From the NCBI RefSeq assembly GCF_003987065.1, contig NZ_PIPY01000011.1, positions 51,249-115,248 of the forward strand: a stretch of DNA of 64,000 bases, in the 5' to 3' direction. The translations under genes were made by a program, and so were the position numbers. Shown here piece after piece: positions 19,657 to 29,456 of this stretch. The number at the start of each line of letters is the position of its first letter. The stretch's first letter is position 1. This DNA is from Pseudidiomarina insulisalsae (GTDB lineage Bacteria > Pseudomonadota > Gammaproteobacteria > Enterobacterales > Alteromonadaceae). The notes beneath the pieces are model-generated. The model worked only from the letters and a program-made list of their open reading frames with translations. It made no database searches and was not told where the DNA came from.

Positions 19657-20166
19657 TCAGGCCGGTTCAGCAACCGCCATACGGATAAATTCACCGTGCC
19701 AGTCATCCACGCTCAGCGTCAGCTCGGCGATTCCCGCTGTCGGAAACAGCATCGGCTCAACCTGCGGATCCAGTTCTGCCATAAGGTAGCTGACAAAGGG
19801 CATATGCGACACCACGGCCACCTGCTTAACTTTGGGGCCGCGACGCTGCAGTTCGGTGAGCAGCCAGTCAGCGAATACCGCAGCGCGGCCTTCCGGCGTA
19901 ATGTCATGGCTGGTTTGCTGCTCGCGGGCAGGTACCTGGCTGGTTAGTATGGTTGCAGTCTGACGCGCCCGCACCAATGGGCTGACCAATAGCCAGTCCA
20001 GTTGCTGTGAGCCTTGTTGCGCAAGATAACTTTTCAGCCACTGCGCATTCATCAATACTTCTTGCTCACCAAATCCACTTAACGGACGAATGGCATCGCC
20101 TTTGAGCGCCTGGGCCGGCATTGCTTCACCGTGGCGCATGACATAAAGTTTAACCTGATGTTTCAC
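19657..20166 (-). CDS. sixA: Phosphohistidine phosphatase SixA
   Basis: 169 residues of the histidine phosphatase fold, with the catalytic MRHGEA motif at residues 10-15, the second arginine in PLVRARQTA, and the late histidine in VVSHMPFVS. SixA removes phosphate from phosphohistidine, for example on phosphotransferase-system proteins. Its stop-to-start distance with rnfH is a 1-base overlap, so the two are translationally coupled. Confidence 0.88.
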   Translation of the reverse strand: MKHQVKLYVMRHGEAMPAQALKGDAIRPLSGFGEQEVLMNAQWLKSYLAQQGSQQLDWLLVSPLVRARQTATILTSQVPAREQQTSHDITPEGRAAVFADWLLTELQRRGPKVKQVAVVSHMPFVSYLMAELDPQVEPMLFPTAGIAELTLSVDDWHGEFIRMAVAEPA

Positions 20167-20537
20167 TACGCATCACCCGCATCATCAGGCGCCCGTGAAC
20201 GGCGGCGCCCGCCAGTCACCGGGTCGGCCCGGCCGTCATCTTTTGCCTGCTCGGCACGCTTGCGACGAATCGCCTTCGGATCGGCAATCAAGGGACGATA
20301 GATTTCGATCCGATCACCATCGCGCGGTACATGGTCTAATTTGACCGCTTTGCTCCAGATCCCGACTTTTTGTTCATTCAGGTCAATTTCGGGAAAATAG
20401 CGATGAATATTTGATTGCTCGATACACGCTTCTACTGTCAGTCCGGCGCGTACGCGCAACGGAATGATCTGTTGTCGCTCGGGCGTGGCGTACGCGACTT
20501 CGATCTGAATGTGCTCCTGGCTCAGCTCTTGGCTCAT
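20166..20537 (-). CDS. rnfH: RnfH family protein (UPF0125)
   Basis: 123 residues with a beta-grasp-like pattern: HIQIEVAYATPERQ, LRVRAGLTVEACIEQS, KVGIWSKAVKLD and DGDRIEIYRPL. These match the RnfH/YfjF family, which has a ubiquitin-like fold and is found next to ratA and smpB in many gammaproteobacteria, as here. Molecular role unclear. The C-terminus carries a basic, low-complexity tail (residues about 90-120). The name does not imply linkage to the rnf operon at 45 kb. Confidence 0.9.
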   Translation of the reverse strand: MSQELSQEHIQIEVAYATPERQQIIPLRVRAGLTVEACIEQSNIHRYFPEIDLNEQKVGIWSKAVKLDHVPRDGDRIEIYRPLIADPKAIRRKRAEQAKDDGRADPVTGGRRRSRAPDDAGDA

Positions 20538-20975
20538 TTACGCAGTCCCATACACCTGTTCTGCACGTTTGACAAAAGCGTCAACCATGCGGCTTTGTAT
20601 TTCATTAAATATTTTGCCAAAGGCCAGCCCCAGAAAACGGTTAGCGAACTCGAACTCTAGCTTCAGAACGATTTTACAGGCATTCTCGTCGAGGCGCTGA
20701 AAATGCCAGCCACCGCGCAAATAACGAAAGGGCCCGTCCACCAGCTCCATACCAATACGGTCGGGCGGCTCCAGCGTATTGCGCGTGGTAAAGGATTTCC
20801 CTACCCCGGCTTTACTGATATCCAGCCGTGCAACCTTACTACTATCCGTCTGTTCAATCACCTGCGCCGAGCGACAACCCGGCACAAATTGTGGATAGCT
20901 TTCAATGTCATTCACCAACGCATACATTTGTGCGTCGCTATAAGGAACGAGTGCACTTCGTTCAATGCTGGGCAT
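20538..20975 (-). CDS. ratA: START/COQ10-type protein RatA
   Basis: 145 residues with the lipid-binding START/Coq10 pattern: ERSALVPYSDAQMYALVNDIESYPQFVPGC at the N-terminus, WHFQRLDENACKIVLKLEFEF, and an amphipathic C-terminal helix. Bacterial RatA proteins are reported either as ubiquinone-binding or as inhibitors of 70S assembly; the sequence does not separate these. It heads the ratA-rnfH-sixA run and is divergent from smpB. Confidence 0.9.
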   Translation of the reverse strand: MPSIERSALVPYSDAQMYALVNDIESYPQFVPGCRSAQVIEQTDSSKVARLDISKAGVGKSFTTRNTLEPPDRIGMELVDGPFRYLRGGWHFQRLDENACKIVLKLEFEFANRFLGLAFGKIFNEIQSRMVDAFVKRAEQVYGTA

Positions 20976-21086
20976 GTCGTTTCCTTGCCTTGCTATAAAA
21001 TGCCCGAATGATACCGCAATTTACGGGTCTGATCACCCATTCTGAAAATCCACTCATAAACAAATTTTCTTTTATTTTCGGATGCG

Positions 21087-21092
21087 TATAAT
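21087..21092 (+). promoter_or_regulatory. Candidate -10 element for smpB
   Basis: A perfect TATAAT lies 8-13 bases before the ATG chosen for smpB. No good -35 is seen at the usual spacing. If used, the smpB message would have almost no leader, so the real promoter may lie further upstream. Confidence 0.35.
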
Positions 21093-21099
21093 AGCCGCC

Positions 21100-21579
21100 A
21101 TGAGCAAAGCTAAATCCCCCGCAAAATCCGGAACCATCGCGCTGAATAAAAAAGCGCGCCATGAGTATTTTCTGGAAGAAAAATTCGAAGCAGGTATTGC
21201 CCTTCAAGGCTGGGAAGTTAAAAGTATTCGCGCCGGCAAGGTCAATATTGCTGACACTTATGTCATCATCAAAGATGGTGAGGCCTATCTGTTGGGTGCG
21301 CAGATTCAACCATTGTTGTCGGCGTCATCGCACGTGGTCTGTGACCCTGAGCGCACACGCAAGCTACTACTGAAACAGCGCGAGTTAGACAAGTTGATCG
21401 GTGCCAGCGAACGCGAAGGCTATGCCATTGTCGCCACAGCCATGTACTGGAAACGCCATCTGGTGAAACTTGAGATCTATCTCGCCAAAGGTAAGAAGTC
21501 CCATGACAAGCGCGACACCATTAAAGAGCGCGACTGGCAGCGGCAAAAATCGCGAATTATGAAACACAGCGTACGCTAA
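21100..21579 (+). CDS. smpB: SsrA-binding protein SmpB
   Basis: 159 residues. It binds tmRNA and brings it to stalled ribosomes for trans-translation. Motifs are [44 protein letters not shown] and the basic C-terminal tail. The frame extends to an ATG at 21082, but the ATG at 21100 fits the family start (MSKAKS). Unlike in many genomes, no tmRNA gene follows; the trp operon starts there instead. Confidence 0.95.
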   Translation: MSKAKSPAKSGTIALNKKARHEYFLEEKFEAGIALQGWEVKSIRAGKVNIADTYVIIKDGEAYLLGAQIQPLLSASSHVVCDPERTRKLLLKQRELDKLIGASEREGYAIVATAMYWKRHLVKLEIYLAKGKKSHDKRDTIKERDWQRQKSRIMKHSVR

Positions 21580-21591
21580 CGAAATTTTCGG

Positions 21592-21620
21592 TTGACACTC
21601 CACCAGGGTTTCCGTTAGCT
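21592..21620 (+). promoter_or_regulatory. trp operon promoter
   Basis: A perfect TTGACA at 21592-21597 is followed after 17 bases by TTAGCT at 21615-21620. This is close to the E. coli trp promoter, whose -10 is TTAACT. It lies just after the smpB stop and about 37 bases before the leader ATG. Confidence 0.7.
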
Positions 21621-21630
21621 TATCGGCAGA

Positions 21631-21647
21631 TGAACTAGACAACTTCT
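21631..21647 (+). promoter_or_regulatory. Candidate TrpR operator
   Basis: TGAACTAGACAACTTCT matches the E. coli operator core CGAACTAGTTAACTAGT at 12 of 17 positions, including an intact GAACTAG half-site. It sits 11 bases after the -10 element, overlapping the expected transcription start region. The second half-site is weak, so this is a candidate only. Confidence 0.4.
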
Positions 21648-21656
21648 AAAAAAACG

Positions 21657-21719
21657 ATGAAAAACGCACAAATAAAATCAGTAAAGCAAGTACAGTGGTG
21701 GTGGCATTTCCCGAGCTAG
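21657..21719 (+). CDS. trpL: trp operon leader peptide
   Basis: A 20-codon frame whose product contains KQVQWWWHFPS at its end, with three consecutive Trp codons at 21696-21704. A leader peptide with tandem Trp codons directly ahead of trpE senses charged tRNA-Trp through ribosome stalling. The stop codon TAG at 21717-21719 overlaps the start of the antiterminator element. There is no clear strong ribosome site; an AACTTCTAAAAAAACG stretch precedes the ATG. Confidence 0.9.
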   Translation: MKNAQIKSVKQVQWWWHFPS

Positions 21720-21788
21720 CGGGTGGTGCATCTGTGCGTATTTGACACGTAGATTGATGAAAAACCCGCTTCTTCAGCGGGTTTTTTT
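21710..21788 (+). terminator. trp attenuator
   Basis: The terminator hairpin is ACCCGCT (21764-21770), a 5-base loop, AGCGGGT (21776-21782), then a run of seven Ts. An identical AGCGGGT occurs earlier at 21718-21724, so the 21764-21770 arm can pair either with it (antiterminator) or with the later copy (terminator). CCCG (21710-21713) and CGGG (21720-21723) can form the first, pause-type hairpin. Stalling at the Trp codons would block that first hairpin and favour the antiterminator. Confidence 0.9.
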
Positions 21789-21830
21789 GTGGCCCGCTGT
21801 AGCCAGGCGATTTACGACAGGGGCAAAACA

Positions 21831-23435
21831 GTGCAATTTGAACATCAGTTAGGGTTTTATCAGTCGTTGCATATGCAACTTCCCTACACCGACACAACGC
21901 AGCAATTGTTTGCGACGTTATGCGGTGATAAAGCCCATACCTTACTGCTCGACTCGGCGGAAATTCAGTCACGTCAGCACCTTAAAAGTCTGATTATGAC
22001 GCAGGCGTCGCTAAAGGTGGTCTGTCAGGACACCACTGTGACCATTACCGCACTGACGGACAACGGCGCGCAGTTACTACCTTTTCTGCGCGAACAGTTG
22101 GCGCCTTATGCCAACATTGAGCAAGCGGGCGAGCAGCAGCTTCGCTGCCAGTTTCACAGCCCCGATAATGGCGAGCTGGACGAGGCACAGCGCTTGCGGC
22201 AAAAAAGTACGGAGCAGGTACTGCGCCTGTTACAGCAGCAGTTGCAACCCGTCGCCAACAGCCATGATCACGATTTTTCATTGTTTATTGGCGGCGTATT
22301 CGGCTATGACTATATTGCCAGCATGGAGGACTTACCGGACGTTCCTGATGGTGCGAACCAGTGCCCCGATTACCAGTTCTATCTGGCAGAAACACTGGTG
22401 GTGATTGATCATCAACGCCAAACTACCGAATTACTCGCCACGCTTTTAAGTGGCCCGGCGTCCGCAGATTATTACCCGCGCATTGCCCAGCAACTGGGTG
22501 AGATTGCCGCGCATTGTCAGTTACCACAGCTACCCGGCGCAAAACAGGCAGCAACAAGCGGCGTCGACAATAGCGTACAGGCGCAGCCCGATCGCGACAC
22601 CTACGCGCGCTGGGTTACCGAACTGCAGGAACATATTGCCGATGGCGATATTTTTCAGGTGGTGCCATCGCGCCAGTTCAGCCTCGCTTGCCCCGACAGC
22701 TTTGCTGCCTATGAACGGCTGAAAGCCGCCAACCCATCGCCCTACATGTTTTACCTGCAAAGTGATGACTTTGTCCTGTTTGGTGCGTCGCCCGAGTCGG
22801 CCCTGAAATACACCGCCGCGACCAACCAGGTTGAGCTCTACCCTATTGCTGGTACGCGTCCGCGCGGTAAGAATACTGATGGCAGCATTAACAACGATCT
22901 CGACAGCCGGCTTGAGCTGGAACTGCGCTGTGACCAGAAGGAGCTGGCAGAACACCTGATGCTGGTCGATCTCGCGCGCAACGACCTGGCCCGCATCGCC
23001 GAACCCGGTACCCGCTACGTGGCCGACTTGTTGCAGGTCGACCGCTATTCCCATGTGATGCATCTGGTATCGCGCGTGGTCGCGCAACTGGATCCTGAGC
23101 TTGACGCCTTGCATGCATACCGCGCGTGCATGAACATGGGAACTCTGGTGGGTGCGCCCAAAGTGTCTGCGGCCCGCCTCATCCGGCAGTACGAACAACA
23201 GCGCCGCGGCAGCTATGGTGGCGCGGTCGGTTATTTAAATGGCCGCGGCGACATGGATACCTGTATTGTGATTCGTTCGGCCTATGTTCGCGACGGCATG
23301 GCCTATGTGCAAGCTGGCGCGGGCGTCGTCGCAGACTCTCAGCCTGCCGCGGAAATAGCGGAAACCGAAAATAAAGCCCGCGCGGTTCTTGCCGCCATCG
23401 AAGCAACCTTAAGCGCTAACCCGGAGGTGCAGTGA
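21831..23435 (+). CDS. trpE: Anthranilate synthase component I
   Basis: 534 residues. Makes anthranilate from chorismate with ammonia supplied by TrpG. The tryptophan feedback-site region reads LLLDSAEIQS, like LLLESADIDS in E. coli. The chorismate-binding core has IFQVVPSRQF, PSPYMFYLQ, GASPESALK, PIAGTRPRGKN and GAPKVSAARLI. The frame is open back to 21789, inside the attenuator, which cannot be the start. I chose the GTG at 21831, preceded 7 bases upstream by AGGGG. An ATG further in (21873) would cut off residues that align with E. coli TrpE. Confidence 0.95.
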   Translation: MQFEHQLGFYQSLHMQLPYTDTTQQLFATLCGDKAHTLLLDSAEIQSRQHLKSLIMTQASLKVVCQDTTVTITALTDNGAQLLPFLREQLAPYANIEQAGEQQLRCQFHSPDNGELDEAQRLRQKSTEQVLRLLQQQLQPVANSHDHDFSLFIGGVFGYDYIASMEDLPDVPDGANQCPDYQFYLAETLVVIDHQRQTTELLATLLSGPASADYYPRIAQQLGEIAAHCQLPQLPGAKQAATSGVDNSVQAQPDRDTYARWVTELQEHIADGDIFQVVPSRQFSLACPDSFAAYERLKAANPSPYMFYLQSDDFVLFGASPESALKYTAATNQVELYPIAGTRPRGKNTDGSINNDLDSRLELELRCDQKELAEHLMLVDLARNDLARIAEPGTRYVADLLQVDRYSHVMHLVSRVVAQLDPELDALHAYRACMNMGTLVGAPKVSAARLIRQYEQQRRGSYGGAVGYLNGRGDMDTCIVIRSAYVRDGMAYVQAGAGVVADSQPAAEIAETENKARAVLAAIEATLSANPEVQ

Positions 23436-24046
23436 TGAGCCAGGCACGCATTATTCTGATTGATAACATCGACTCCTTTAGTTACAACCTGGTGGACGAA
23501 TTACGCCAGCTCGGCTATCCGCTGACCGTTTACCGTAATACCGTGTCCCTGGCGACTATCCGTGCTGATCTGGAAAACTACGACGGGCCGCAGCTCATTT
23601 GTCTGTCGCCGGGCCCCGGACATCCACGCCAGGCAGGCAATTTAATGGACGTTATCGACTATGCGAAAGACCGTTACCCGCTACTGGGAATTTGCCTTGG
23701 TTTTCAGGCATTGCTGGAGACTTACGGCGCTACGGTAAAGCGCTGTGGCGAAACTTTGCACGGCAAAAGCTCGCTTATTCGCTGCCAGCAGCACACGATT
23801 TTTGCCAACTTGCCCGACCCCTTACCGGTCGCACGCTACCATAGCCTGGCGGGCTACCAGCTGCCCGACACGGTAGAGGTATTGGGCGACGTTGAGGCGG
23901 CAGGTGAAATGATTCCCATGGCCGCCTATTTTGCCGGGCATCAGGCCATTGGCTTTCAGTTCCACCCAGAATCCATTTTAACCGGCCGCGGCACGCAGTT
24001 GCTCGCGCAAACCGTTCAATTTTTATTTACCACGGAGCAGCAGTAA
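23435..24046 (+). CDS. trpG: Anthranilate synthase component II (glutamine amidotransferase)
   Basis: 203 residues, a stand-alone class I glutamine amidotransferase with the catalytic cysteine in LLGICLGFQALLE, the oxyanion region LSPGPGHPRQAG and the catalytic histidine-glutamate pair in FQFHPESILT. It supplies ammonia to TrpE. It is not fused to trpD, unlike E. coli. The ATG at 23435 overlaps the trpE stop by one base (TGATG), with a GGAGG site just upstream. Confidence 0.95.
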   Translation: MSQARIILIDNIDSFSYNLVDELRQLGYPLTVYRNTVSLATIRADLENYDGPQLICLSPGPGHPRQAGNLMDVIDYAKDRYPLLGICLGFQALLETYGATVKRCGETLHGKSSLIRCQQHTIFANLPDPLPVARYHSLAGYQLPDTVEVLGDVEAAGEMIPMAAYFAGHQAIGFQFHPESILTGRGTQLLAQTVQFLFTTEQQ

Positions 24047-25053
24047 TGGAAGTCATCAAACAACTTCTGGACGGCAAAACGCTCACCCTTGAGGCAACCG
24101 AATGCCTGTTTGACCGTCTTGTGAAAGGTGAATTGAATGAAATTCAGATCACCGCCCTGCTCACCAGCATGAAAATGCGCGGTGAGCAGCCTGAAGAAAT
24201 GGCCGGTGCCGCCCTGGCGCTTCGGCGCGCTGCCAAACCTTTCAAGCGCCCCGAACGCACCATTGTCGACAGTTGCGGCACCGGTGGCGACGGCAGTAAT
24301 ACCATCAATATTTCCACCGCAGCAGCACTGGTCGCGGCCAGTATGGGACTTTGTGTCGCTAAGCACGGCAACCGCAGCGTTTCTTCGCGTTCCGGCTCGG
24401 CTGATGCGCTGGAAAGCCTGGGCTTATCGGTCACTCAGGATTCCGAAGTCGCGGCAAGCCAATTAGCGCAGTTTAACTTTTGCTTCTTATTCGCGCCCCA
24501 TTATCATCCGGGCATTCGCTACGCCATGCCGGTGCGACAAACCCTAAAAACCCGCACGCTGTTCAATTTACTTGGGCCACTGGTCAATCCGGCACGCCCC
24601 GACGTCCAACAGTTGGGGGTCTATGATCCCGTCTGGTTGCGCCCCCTGGCCGAAACACTAAAACTGCTGGGCTGTCAGCGCGCCATGGTTGTGCATGGCT
24701 CCGGATTAGATGAGATTGCCCTGCATGGACCAACGCAAGTGGTAGAATTGCGCGATAATCAACTGCATGAGTACGAACTGACACCGGCAGATTTTGGCGT
24801 GCAGCAGTCACCGGTCAGCGCATTACGCGGTGGCGATGCTGAGTTTAATGCCGCTGCGCTGGTGAAAGTGCTGATGGGCCAGGCCCCGCAAGCGCATATG
24901 GATGCCGTGGCGGTCAGTACTGCAGCGCTACTTTATATGACTGGCCGCTATGACACCTTAAAAGCCGCGACCACCGCCGTGCTGGAACATTTAGCCAGCG
25001 CTCAGGCAATGCAGCATCTGCAGCAATTACAGGAGTTTAATCGTGGCGAATAG
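24046..25053 (+). CDS. trpD: Anthranilate phosphoribosyltransferase
   Basis: 335 residues. Adds phosphoribose from PRPP to anthranilate. The PRPP-binding motif reads DSCGTGGDGSNTINIST near residue 77, followed by KHGNRSVSSRSGSADALE. RTLFNLLGPLVNPARP and VVHGSGLDEIALHGPT are also typical. The start overlaps the trpG stop by one base (TAATG). Confidence 0.97.
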   Translation: MEVIKQLLDGKTLTLEATECLFDRLVKGELNEIQITALLTSMKMRGEQPEEMAGAALALRRAAKPFKRPERTIVDSCGTGGDGSNTINISTAAALVAASMGLCVAKHGNRSVSSRSGSADALESLGLSVTQDSEVAASQLAQFNFCFLFAPHYHPGIRYAMPVRQTLKTRTLFNLLGPLVNPARPDVQQLGVYDPVWLRPLAETLKLLGCQRAMVVHGSGLDEIALHGPTQVVELRDNQLHEYELTPADFGVQQSPVSALRGGDAEFNAAALVKVLMGQAPQAHMDAVAVSTAALLYMTGRYDTLKAATTAVLEHLASAQAMQHLQQLQEFNRGE

Positions 25054-26434
25054 CATACTGACGACCATCGTTGCCAAACGCCGGGAACGGCTGAAGGAGC
25101 TGCGTGAGCTTTATTCTGAAGCGCAGTTGCGCACTCAGCTTCAGCCCAGTCAACGGAGTCTGGCGCAGGCCTTAGCCAAACCGCGCAGCAGTTTTATCCT
25201 GGAATGCAAAAAAGCATCGCCGTCGAAGGGCTTAATTCGTGAAGATTTTCATCCGGTAACGATTGCACGCACCTACAGCCGTTATGCAGACGCCATTTCG
25301 GTACTGACGGAGCCTGATTACTTTCAGGGCGACTTTGCCTATTTGAGTGCGGTCAGTGCCAGTGTCGATTTGCCCGTGTTATGCAAAGATTTCATCGTCG
25401 AGCCGCTGCAGGTCCTGTTGGCGCGTCATTTTGGCGCCGATGCGATTTTGCTCATGCTATCCATTCTTGACGATGCCACCTACCGGCAACTCGCGACATT
25501 GGCGGCTGAGCTGCAACTGGATGTCCTCACCGAAGTCAGCAATGAAGTAGAGATGCAACGCGCCAGTGAACTGGGCGCGACGATTATCGGCATCAATAAC
25601 CGTAATCTGCATGATCTTAGTGTTGACCCTGAGCGTAGCAAAGAGCTCAGCAAGATAGCTCCTGCAGGTGCCTTGCTGGTCGCCGAGTCAGGCTACAGTG
25701 AACATGATCAGGTGCGTGACAGTGCACCCTACGTGGACGGCTTTTTGATTGGTAGCGCGCTTACCGCGCAGGAAAATATTGATCAGGCGTGCCGCGAGCT
25801 CATTTACGGGCGTCACAAAGTCTGCGGGCTGAGCAAAGTTTCTCAGGCCATGGCCGTTCGCGCCGCGGGCGCCGCGTTTGGCGGGCTGATTTTTGTGCCC
25901 CACTCACCACGTGCGGTCAACACCGAACAAGCCGCGCAGCTGATCGCCGCCGAACCGCAACTGCGCTGGGTAGGCGTGTTCGCCGACCGTCCGCTGGCTG
26001 AAGTTGCAACGACCGCGACCGAGCTGAATTTACACGCCGTGCAACTGCATGGCCACGAAGACGCGGACTATATTGCACAATTGCGTCAGGAGCTGCCGCG
26101 AACCACTGAAATCTGGCGTGCGCTCAGCGTAGAGGCGCCATTGCAGTTACCCGCTAACGGCGCCGACTATTACCTGCTGGACAATGCCGGTGGCGGCAGT
26201 GGCAGCAGCTTTGACTGGCAACTACTTGAACAACTGAGCGCCGCAGAAAAACAGCGTTGCATCTTAGCCGGTGGCTTAGGTGCTGAGAATCTCAGCGCAG
26301 CGGCGGCTACCGGTCTGCAGCGTTTTGATTTTAATTCGCGCCTGGAGCGACGCAAGGGTGATAAAGATGCAGGGCTGATCCTGCAACTCTTTCAACAAAT
26401 TAGACAGTATGGGAAAACACATCATGAGTCATAA
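25043..26434 (+). CDS. trpCF: Bifunctional indole-3-glycerol phosphate synthase / phosphoribosylanthranilate isomerase
   Basis: 463 residues, a fusion. The first half (about 1-255) is TrpC with [43 protein letters not shown] and [16 protein letters not shown]. The second half (about 256-463) is TrpF with [26 protein letters not shown] and the catalytic-aspartate region [15 protein letters not shown] fused TrpCF is common in gammaproteobacteria. The start is a GTG overlapping the trpD end by 11 bases. Confidence 0.96.
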   Translation: MANSILTTIVAKRRERLKELRELYSEAQLRTQLQPSQRSLAQALAKPRSSFILECKKASPSKGLIREDFHPVTIARTYSRYADAISVLTEPDYFQGDFAYLSAVSASVDLPVLCKDFIVEPLQVLLARHFGADAILLMLSILDDATYRQLATLAAELQLDVLTEVSNEVEMQRASELGATIIGINNRNLHDLSVDPERSKELSKIAPAGALLVAESGYSEHDQVRDSAPYVDGFLIGSALTAQENIDQACRELIYGRHKVCGLSKVSQAMAVRAAGAAFGGLIFVPHSPRAVNTEQAAQLIAAEPQLRWVGVFADRPLAEVATTATELNLHAVQLHGHEDADYIAQLRQELPRTTEIWRALSVEAPLQLPANGADYYLLDNAGGGSGSSFDWQLLEQLSAAEKQRCILAGGLGAENLSAAAATGLQRFDFNSRLERRKGDKDAGLILQLFQQIRQYGKTHHES

Positions 26435-27635
26435 CCCAGCATATTTCGGTGAATTTGGCGGCCAGTTTGTGCCGGAAATTTTACTACCCGCACTGGACCA
26501 ACTGGAACAGGCGTTCAATGACGCGCAGCAAGATCCGGAATTCCAGAAAGAGTTCAGTGATCTGCTGAAAAACTATCTTGGTCGCCCGACGCCGCTGTCA
26601 CTGTGCAAAAACCTGCCCATCGACAGCCCGAATGGCTGTAAAATTTATCTTAAACGCGAAGATCTGCTGCATGGCGGCGCGCACAAGACGAACCAGGTTC
26701 TGGGCCAGGCGCTACTTGCCAAACGTATGGGCAAACATCGCATTATCGCGGAAACCGGCGCTGGCCAGCATGGTACCGCAACGGCGTTAGCCTGTGCGCT
26801 ACTCGATTTGGACTGCACCATTTACATGGGTAAGAAAGACGTCGAGCGCCAGCAGCCCAATGTATTTCGGATGGAGCTGATGGGTGCCAAAGTCGTGCCG
26901 GTCGACACCGGCAGCGGTACGTTAAAAGATGCGGTCAATGAAGCCCTGCGCGACTGGACCGCCAGCTACCATGATACCCATTATTTGCTTGGCACTGCCG
27001 CAGGGCCGCACCCCTTCCCTACCATCGTGCGCGAGTTTCACCGCATGATCGGCGCCGAAGCCAAACGTCAGATCGTTGAGCAGGCCGGGCGTCTGCCCGA
27101 CGAGGTCATCGCCTGTGTTGGCGGCGGCTCAAATGCTATCGGTATGTTTGCTGATTTCATTGACGAAAAAGACGTTGCGCTGGTCGGCGTCGAGCCTGCA
27201 GGCAAAGGCGTGAAAACGGCGCAGCATGGCGCCACATTAACCGCCGGTAAGCCCGGCATTCTGCATGGTTGTAAGTCGTACCTGATGCAAACCGACGAAG
27301 GACAAATTGAAGAGAGTTATTCAGTTTCAGCCGGATTGGACTACCCGGGCGTAGGTCCGCAACATGCTTACCTGCTCAGCATTGGCCGTGCGCGTTATGA
27401 ATCTGTCACCGATGATGAAGCCTTAGCAGCTTTTAAAATGCTGGCTGAAAAAGAAGGTATTATTCCGGCACTGGAGTCCGCCCACGCGCTTGCCTACGCG
27501 TTGCGTCGCGCGGCTGAATCCGACGCCCCGGAAATTCTGTTAGTCAATCTTTCCGGACGCGGCGATAAAGACATTGATCATGTGCGTCGTATTTTTCAGC
27601 AACAAGAACAAGAGCAAGCAAAGGAGAATGCGTAA
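26424..27635 (+). CDS. trpB: Tryptophan synthase beta chain
   Basis: 403 residues. Condenses indole with serine using pyridoxal phosphate. The PLP lysine lies in [15 protein letters not shown], and the phosphate-binding loop in [15 protein letters not shown]. The N-terminus [20 protein letters not shown] fits the family when the ATG at 26424 is used. That overlaps trpCF by 11 bases; an earlier ATG at 26409 would add five unneeded residues. Confidence 0.96.
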   Translation: MSHNPAYFGEFGGQFVPEILLPALDQLEQAFNDAQQDPEFQKEFSDLLKNYLGRPTPLSLCKNLPIDSPNGCKIYLKREDLLHGGAHKTNQVLGQALLAKRMGKHRIIAETGAGQHGTATALACALLDLDCTIYMGKKDVERQQPNVFRMELMGAKVVPVDTGSGTLKDAVNEALRDWTASYHDTHYLLGTAAGPHPFPTIVREFHRMIGAEAKRQIVEQAGRLPDEVIACVGGGSNAIGMFADFIDEKDVALVGVEPAGKGVKTAQHGATLTAGKPGILHGCKSYLMQTDEGQIEESYSVSAGLDYPGVGPQHAYLLSIGRARYESVTDDEALAAFKMLAEKEGIIPALESAHALAYALRRAAESDAPEILLVNLSGRGDKDIDHVRRIFQQQEQEQAKENA

Positions 27636-28471
27636 TGAGTCGCTATGAAGCTATGTTTGAGCGCCTGGAAGCTGCCGACCAGGGTGCCTTCGTCCCCTTC
27701 GTGACGCTGGGCGATCCGAATCCGCAGCAAAGCCTTGAGGTCATTGAGGCCTTAGTGGCAGGTGGTGCAGACGCTCTCGAGCTGGGCTTTCCGTTTTCCG
27801 ATCCGGTGGCTGACGGGCCAACCATTCAAAAAGCTGCTATTCGCGCGCTAGGTGCCGGCACTAAAATTGCTGACTGTTTTGCCATTTTGCGTAAGGTACG
27901 GGAACGCCATCCCGACCTGCCGATAGGTTTGCTGGTGTATGCCAACCTTGTTGCCAGTTCCGGGCTGGAGCGTTTTTATGAGCGCTGTGCCGAGGCCGGT
28001 GTCGACTCGGTGCTGATTGCCGATGTGCCAGCGCGGGAAAGTCAGCCCTTTATCGCGGCAGCGAAAGAACACGGCATCGCGCCCATTTTTATTGCGCCGC
28101 CAGATGCCAATGCAGAGCGCCTGCAGCGTATTGCCGAATTAAGCGAAGGTTATGTGTACTTGCTCAGCCGTGCGGGCGTGACCGGCGCTGAGACGGGAAT
28201 GCAACGCCCGGCGAAGGCGGTGATCGATGCGCTGCGTGAGGCTAATAGCGCGCCGCCATTGCTGGGCTTCGGAATTGCCCGTCCGGAGCATGTCGAAGCA
28301 GCGCTGGCTGCAGGTGCAGCCGGCGCAATCAGTGGCTCAGCAGTCGTTAATCTAATCGCCAAGCATCATCAACAACCCGAACAGCTAAACGAAGCGCTCA
28401 GCTCTTTTGTTCGTCAGATGAAGACGGCAACAAACAATCGCGCAGCGCTGCTTCAGCAGTCGGATAGTTAA
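27635..28471 (+). CDS. trpA: Tryptophan synthase alpha chain
   Basis: 278 residues. Cleaves indole-3-glycerol phosphate to indole inside the TrpA-TrpB complex. Motifs are [15 protein letters not shown] with the catalytic glutamate in [19 protein letters not shown], the catalytic aspartate region [12 protein letters not shown], and [12 protein letters not shown]. It starts at a one-base overlap with trpB (TAATG). The C-terminus is about 10 residues longer than E. coli TrpA and overlaps the convergent yfcH gene by 74 bases. No terminator is seen after it. Confidence 0.96.
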   Translation: MSRYEAMFERLEAADQGAFVPFVTLGDPNPQQSLEVIEALVAGGADALELGFPFSDPVADGPTIQKAAIRALGAGTKIADCFAILRKVRERHPDLPIGLLVYANLVASSGLERFYERCAEAGVDSVLIADVPARESQPFIAAAKEHGIAPIFIAPPDANAERLQRIAELSEGYVYLLSRAGVTGAETGMQRPAKAVIDALREANSAPPLLGFGIARPEHVEAALAAGAAGAISGSAVVNLIAKHHQQPEQLNEALSSFVRQMKTATNNRAALLQQSDS

Positions 28472-29324
28472 ACTCAAAGGACGTTTGCTGTAATCTGGCC
28501 GGCACGACCCGCTGGCCAGTGAGCAGCATCTGCGACATTTCACCTAACAAGAGTTTTAGTACCCAGCCCGGTACGCGCATAAAATGCGATTTGCGCAGCA
28601 CCTTGGCGATGGTGGCACTAAATTCTTCCTGCGGCAGTGGGTTCGGCGCGGTCGCGTTATACACGCCCTGACATTCCTCATGCTCCAGCAGGTATTCAAT
28701 CACCCTGGCAATGTCTTCCAGATGAATCCAGGAGAAATACTGCTTACCCGAGCCTAATGGGCCGCCAAGCCCCAACAGGTAAGGCGGCAGCATCTTCTGC
28801 AAGGCACTGTCGTCTTCAGCTAAGACCACCCCGGTGCGAATAATACACACCCGCGTCTTGTCCGACTGTGCTTTTAACGCCCGTTGCTCCCACTCGGCGC
28901 ATAGGCGATGCGCAAAATCATCGGGTTTGTCCACCTCATCCTCTTCGGTCATCACCCGATCGCCCTGCGCACCGTAGTAACCGATAGCGGACCCACTGAT
29001 AAAGACTTTCGGAGGCTGCTCACATTCTTGCATACGCTTAGCGAGTTGCTCGGTGATGGGCCAGCGGCTCTCTTCCAGGCAGCGCTTGCGTTTCTCGCTC
29101 CAACGTTTATCGGCAATGCCGGCACCCTGCAGATTCACCACGCCGTCAAATACTTCCAACGACTCGATTTTATCTAAACCTGAGAACGCTTGAATGCCCT
29201 CTCCGAAGCGCTCCATGGCTTGCTTTGGGGTGCGGCTGAGAATGGTAATCTCATGGCGGTCACGTAGCCGGCCAATGAGTTCCGTACCGATTAACCCGGT
29301 GCCACCGGTAATAAGTAATTTCAT
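28398..29324 (-). CDS. yfcH: TIGR01777-type NAD(P)-dependent epimerase (YfcH-like)
   Basis: 308 residues. The extended-SDR Rossmann motif [12 protein letters not shown] is at the N-terminus. The family segments [12 protein letters not shown] and [17 protein letters not shown] follow, and a C-terminal domain with [23 protein letters not shown] is diagnostic. Proteins of this family have no firmly assigned substrate. The last codons overlap the end of trpA on the other strand; both C-termini seem slightly extended compared with relatives. Confidence 0.9.
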   Translation of the reverse strand: MKLLITGGTGLIGTELIGRLRDRHEITILSRTPKQAMERFGEGIQAFSGLDKIESLEVFDGVVNLQGAGIADKRWSEKRKRCLEESRWPITEQLAKRMQECEQPPKVFISGSAIGYYGAQGDRVMTEEDEVDKPDDFAHRLCAEWEQRALKAQSDKTRVCIIRTGVVLAEDDSALQKMLPPYLLGLGGPLGSGKQYFSWIHLEDIARVIEYLLEHEECQGVYNATAPNPLPQEEFSATIAKVLRKSHFMRVPGWVLKLLLGEMSQMLLTGQRVVPARLQQTSFEFNYPTAEAALRDCLLPSSSDEQKS

Positions 29325-29456
29325 CCTTTGTTCCTCTTCAGGCTACACTGCGCTAAAGTTAGTTTTCGCATAGTATGCTTAAGTGTAGACATTGCAGCTA
29401 GTCGACAACAAACTTTTCTGGCAAACTCAACGCATTAAAAGTGATTGGAAACCACC

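Noticed and set aside
21580..21656. tmRNA gene after smpB
   Set aside because: The space is under 80 bases and holds the trp promoter; no tmRNA features are seen.
21789..21830. Upstream GTG start for trpE
   Set aside because: It falls at the end of the attenuator T-run and has no ribosome site; the GTG at 21831 has AGGGG at proper spacing.
22530..23198. 222-codon open frame on the minus strand inside trpE
   Set aside because: It lies fully antisense to a well-supported gene, has no ribosome site, and its product shows no recognisable family; a shadow of trpE codon use.
29343..29388. Operator-like inverted repeat upstream of yciB
   Set aside because: CTACACT/AGTGTAG arms are 32 bases apart with no known regulator pattern; mentioned with the gene only.
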